Assembly: GCA_030671165.1 (NCBI GenBank)
Contig: DAOVAG010000066.1
Coordinates: 1 to 5,605 of the forward strand
Direction of reading: 5' to 3'
Length of the DNA stretch: 5,605 nt
Source of the DNA: Candidatus Bathyarchaeota archaeon
Lineage (GTDB): Archaea > Thermoproteota > Bathyarchaeia > RBG-16-48-13 > GCA-020355125
The translations under genes and the position numbers were made by a program. Each line of letters starts with the position of its first letter. Within the stretch, counting starts at the first letter, position 1. Shown in pieces: positions 5,447 through 5,605 of the stretch. The notes beneath the pieces are model-generated. The model saw only the letters and a list, made by a program, of their open reading frames with translations, did no database searches and was not told the DNA's origin.

Positions 5447-5483
5447 AGTGTAGAAAATTAGAATGTGGGCTCGAGGGCCCGTA

Positions 5484-5505
5484 AGGAAACATGTTTTCCC
5501 GGGAA
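5484..5505 (+). other. 22-nt intron at position 9/10 of the CAU tRNA
   Basis: This is a near-ideal BHB. The outer helix is GGG/CUC (5475-5477 with 5507-5509), the central helix CCCG/CGGG (5478-5481 with 5500-5503), and the bulges UA|A (5482-5484) and AA|G (5504-5506). The inner stem is GGAAA/UUUCC (5485-5489 with 5495-5499) with a 5-nt loop. The 5' half of the acceptor stem pairs with the intron before splicing, so the acceptor stem can only form afterwards. Confidence 0.92.
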
Positions 5506-5535
5506 GCTCAGTTTGGTTAGAGCGACAGGCTCATA

Positions 5536-5556
5536 ATGCTCATTAGAGTATGAGAG
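5536..5556 (+). other. 21-nt intron at the canonical 37/38 site of the CAU tRNA
   Basis: This is a textbook BHB. The outer helix is the anticodon stem and the central helix is CUCA/UGAG (5530-5533 with 5551-5554). The bulges are UA|A (5534-5536) and AG|A (5555-5557). The inner stem is UGCUC/GAGUA (5537-5541 with 5546-5550, one G-U) around an AUUA loop. At 21 nt it is a very short intron. Confidence 0.93.
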
Positions 5557-5605
5557 ACCTGTTGGCCGGGCGTTCAAATCGCTCCGGGCCCATCATAATG
5601 ATTTA

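Larger units (their letters stand above)
5475..5592 (+). tRNA. tRNA with CAU anticodon (elongator Met, possibly Ile2), two introns
   Basis: Exons 5475-5483, 5506-5535 and 5557-5592 join to a 75-nt tRNA. The acceptor stem GGGCCCG pairs perfectly with CGGGCCC (5585-5591), with discriminator A5592. The D stem is GCTC/GAGC. The anticodon stem ACAGG/CCTGT encloses the loop CTCATAA (anticodon CAT at 5532-5534). The variable loop is TGGCC and the T arm is GGGCG-TTCAAAT-CGCTC. Initiator tRNA is excluded because position 1 is G-C and the anticodon stem lacks the three stacked G-C pairs. Elongator Met is favoured because introns at 37/38 are common there. A tRNA-Ile2, whose C34 is modified to agmatidine, has the same anticodon and cannot be ruled out. 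CCA is not encoded. Confidence 0.9.

Overview
This window is archaeal. It carries both subunits of DNA topoisomerase VI in the B-then-A order, TATA-box promoters, and two tRNA genes without an encoded CCA. Each tRNA gene is interrupted by two short introns that fold into bulge-helix-bulge (BHB) splicing motifs. The DNA is AT-rich by eye. The surface transglutaminase-like protein with a C-terminal membrane anchor, the DUF350-like membrane protein and the multi-intron tRNAs would fit an Asgard (Promethearchaeota-type) or another deeply branching archaeon. That placement is inference; the sequence itself only proves Archaea.

All genes are on the + strand. Positions 1-268 are non-coding, with a possible oligo-T terminator and a TATA box. 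Positions 269-1850 form a two-gene operon: a four-helix membrane protein resembling DUF350, then a secreted, membrane-anchored transglutaminase/cysteine-protease-like protein. Positions 1851-2177 are non-coding and end in an elaborate promoter, in which a 5-3-5 inverted repeat and a perfect 14-bp palindrome flank or overlap the TATA box.

Positions 2178-5225 form a tightly overlapped three-gene operon. The first gene is a small predicted AbrB-like plus SWIM-like zinc protein, and the next two are top6B and top6A. The stop and start codons overlap at the first junction (ATGA), and the coding regions overlap by 20 bp at the second. The small protein leads the topoisomerase operon directly behind the palindrome, so it is a candidate DNA-binding regulator or accessory factor of topoisomerase VI. 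This is the most interesting protein-level hypothesis here. A 30-bp tandem duplication sits exactly on the top6B stop/top6A start and builds a very basic N-terminal tail on the A subunit.

Positions 5272-5592 hold tRNA-Asn(GUU), with introns at 30/31 and 63/64, and a CAU tRNA (elongator Met, or possibly Ile2), with introns at 9/10 and 37/38. Three of the four introns are non-canonical. All four have BHB folds that could be drawn by hand; one has an imperfect central helix.
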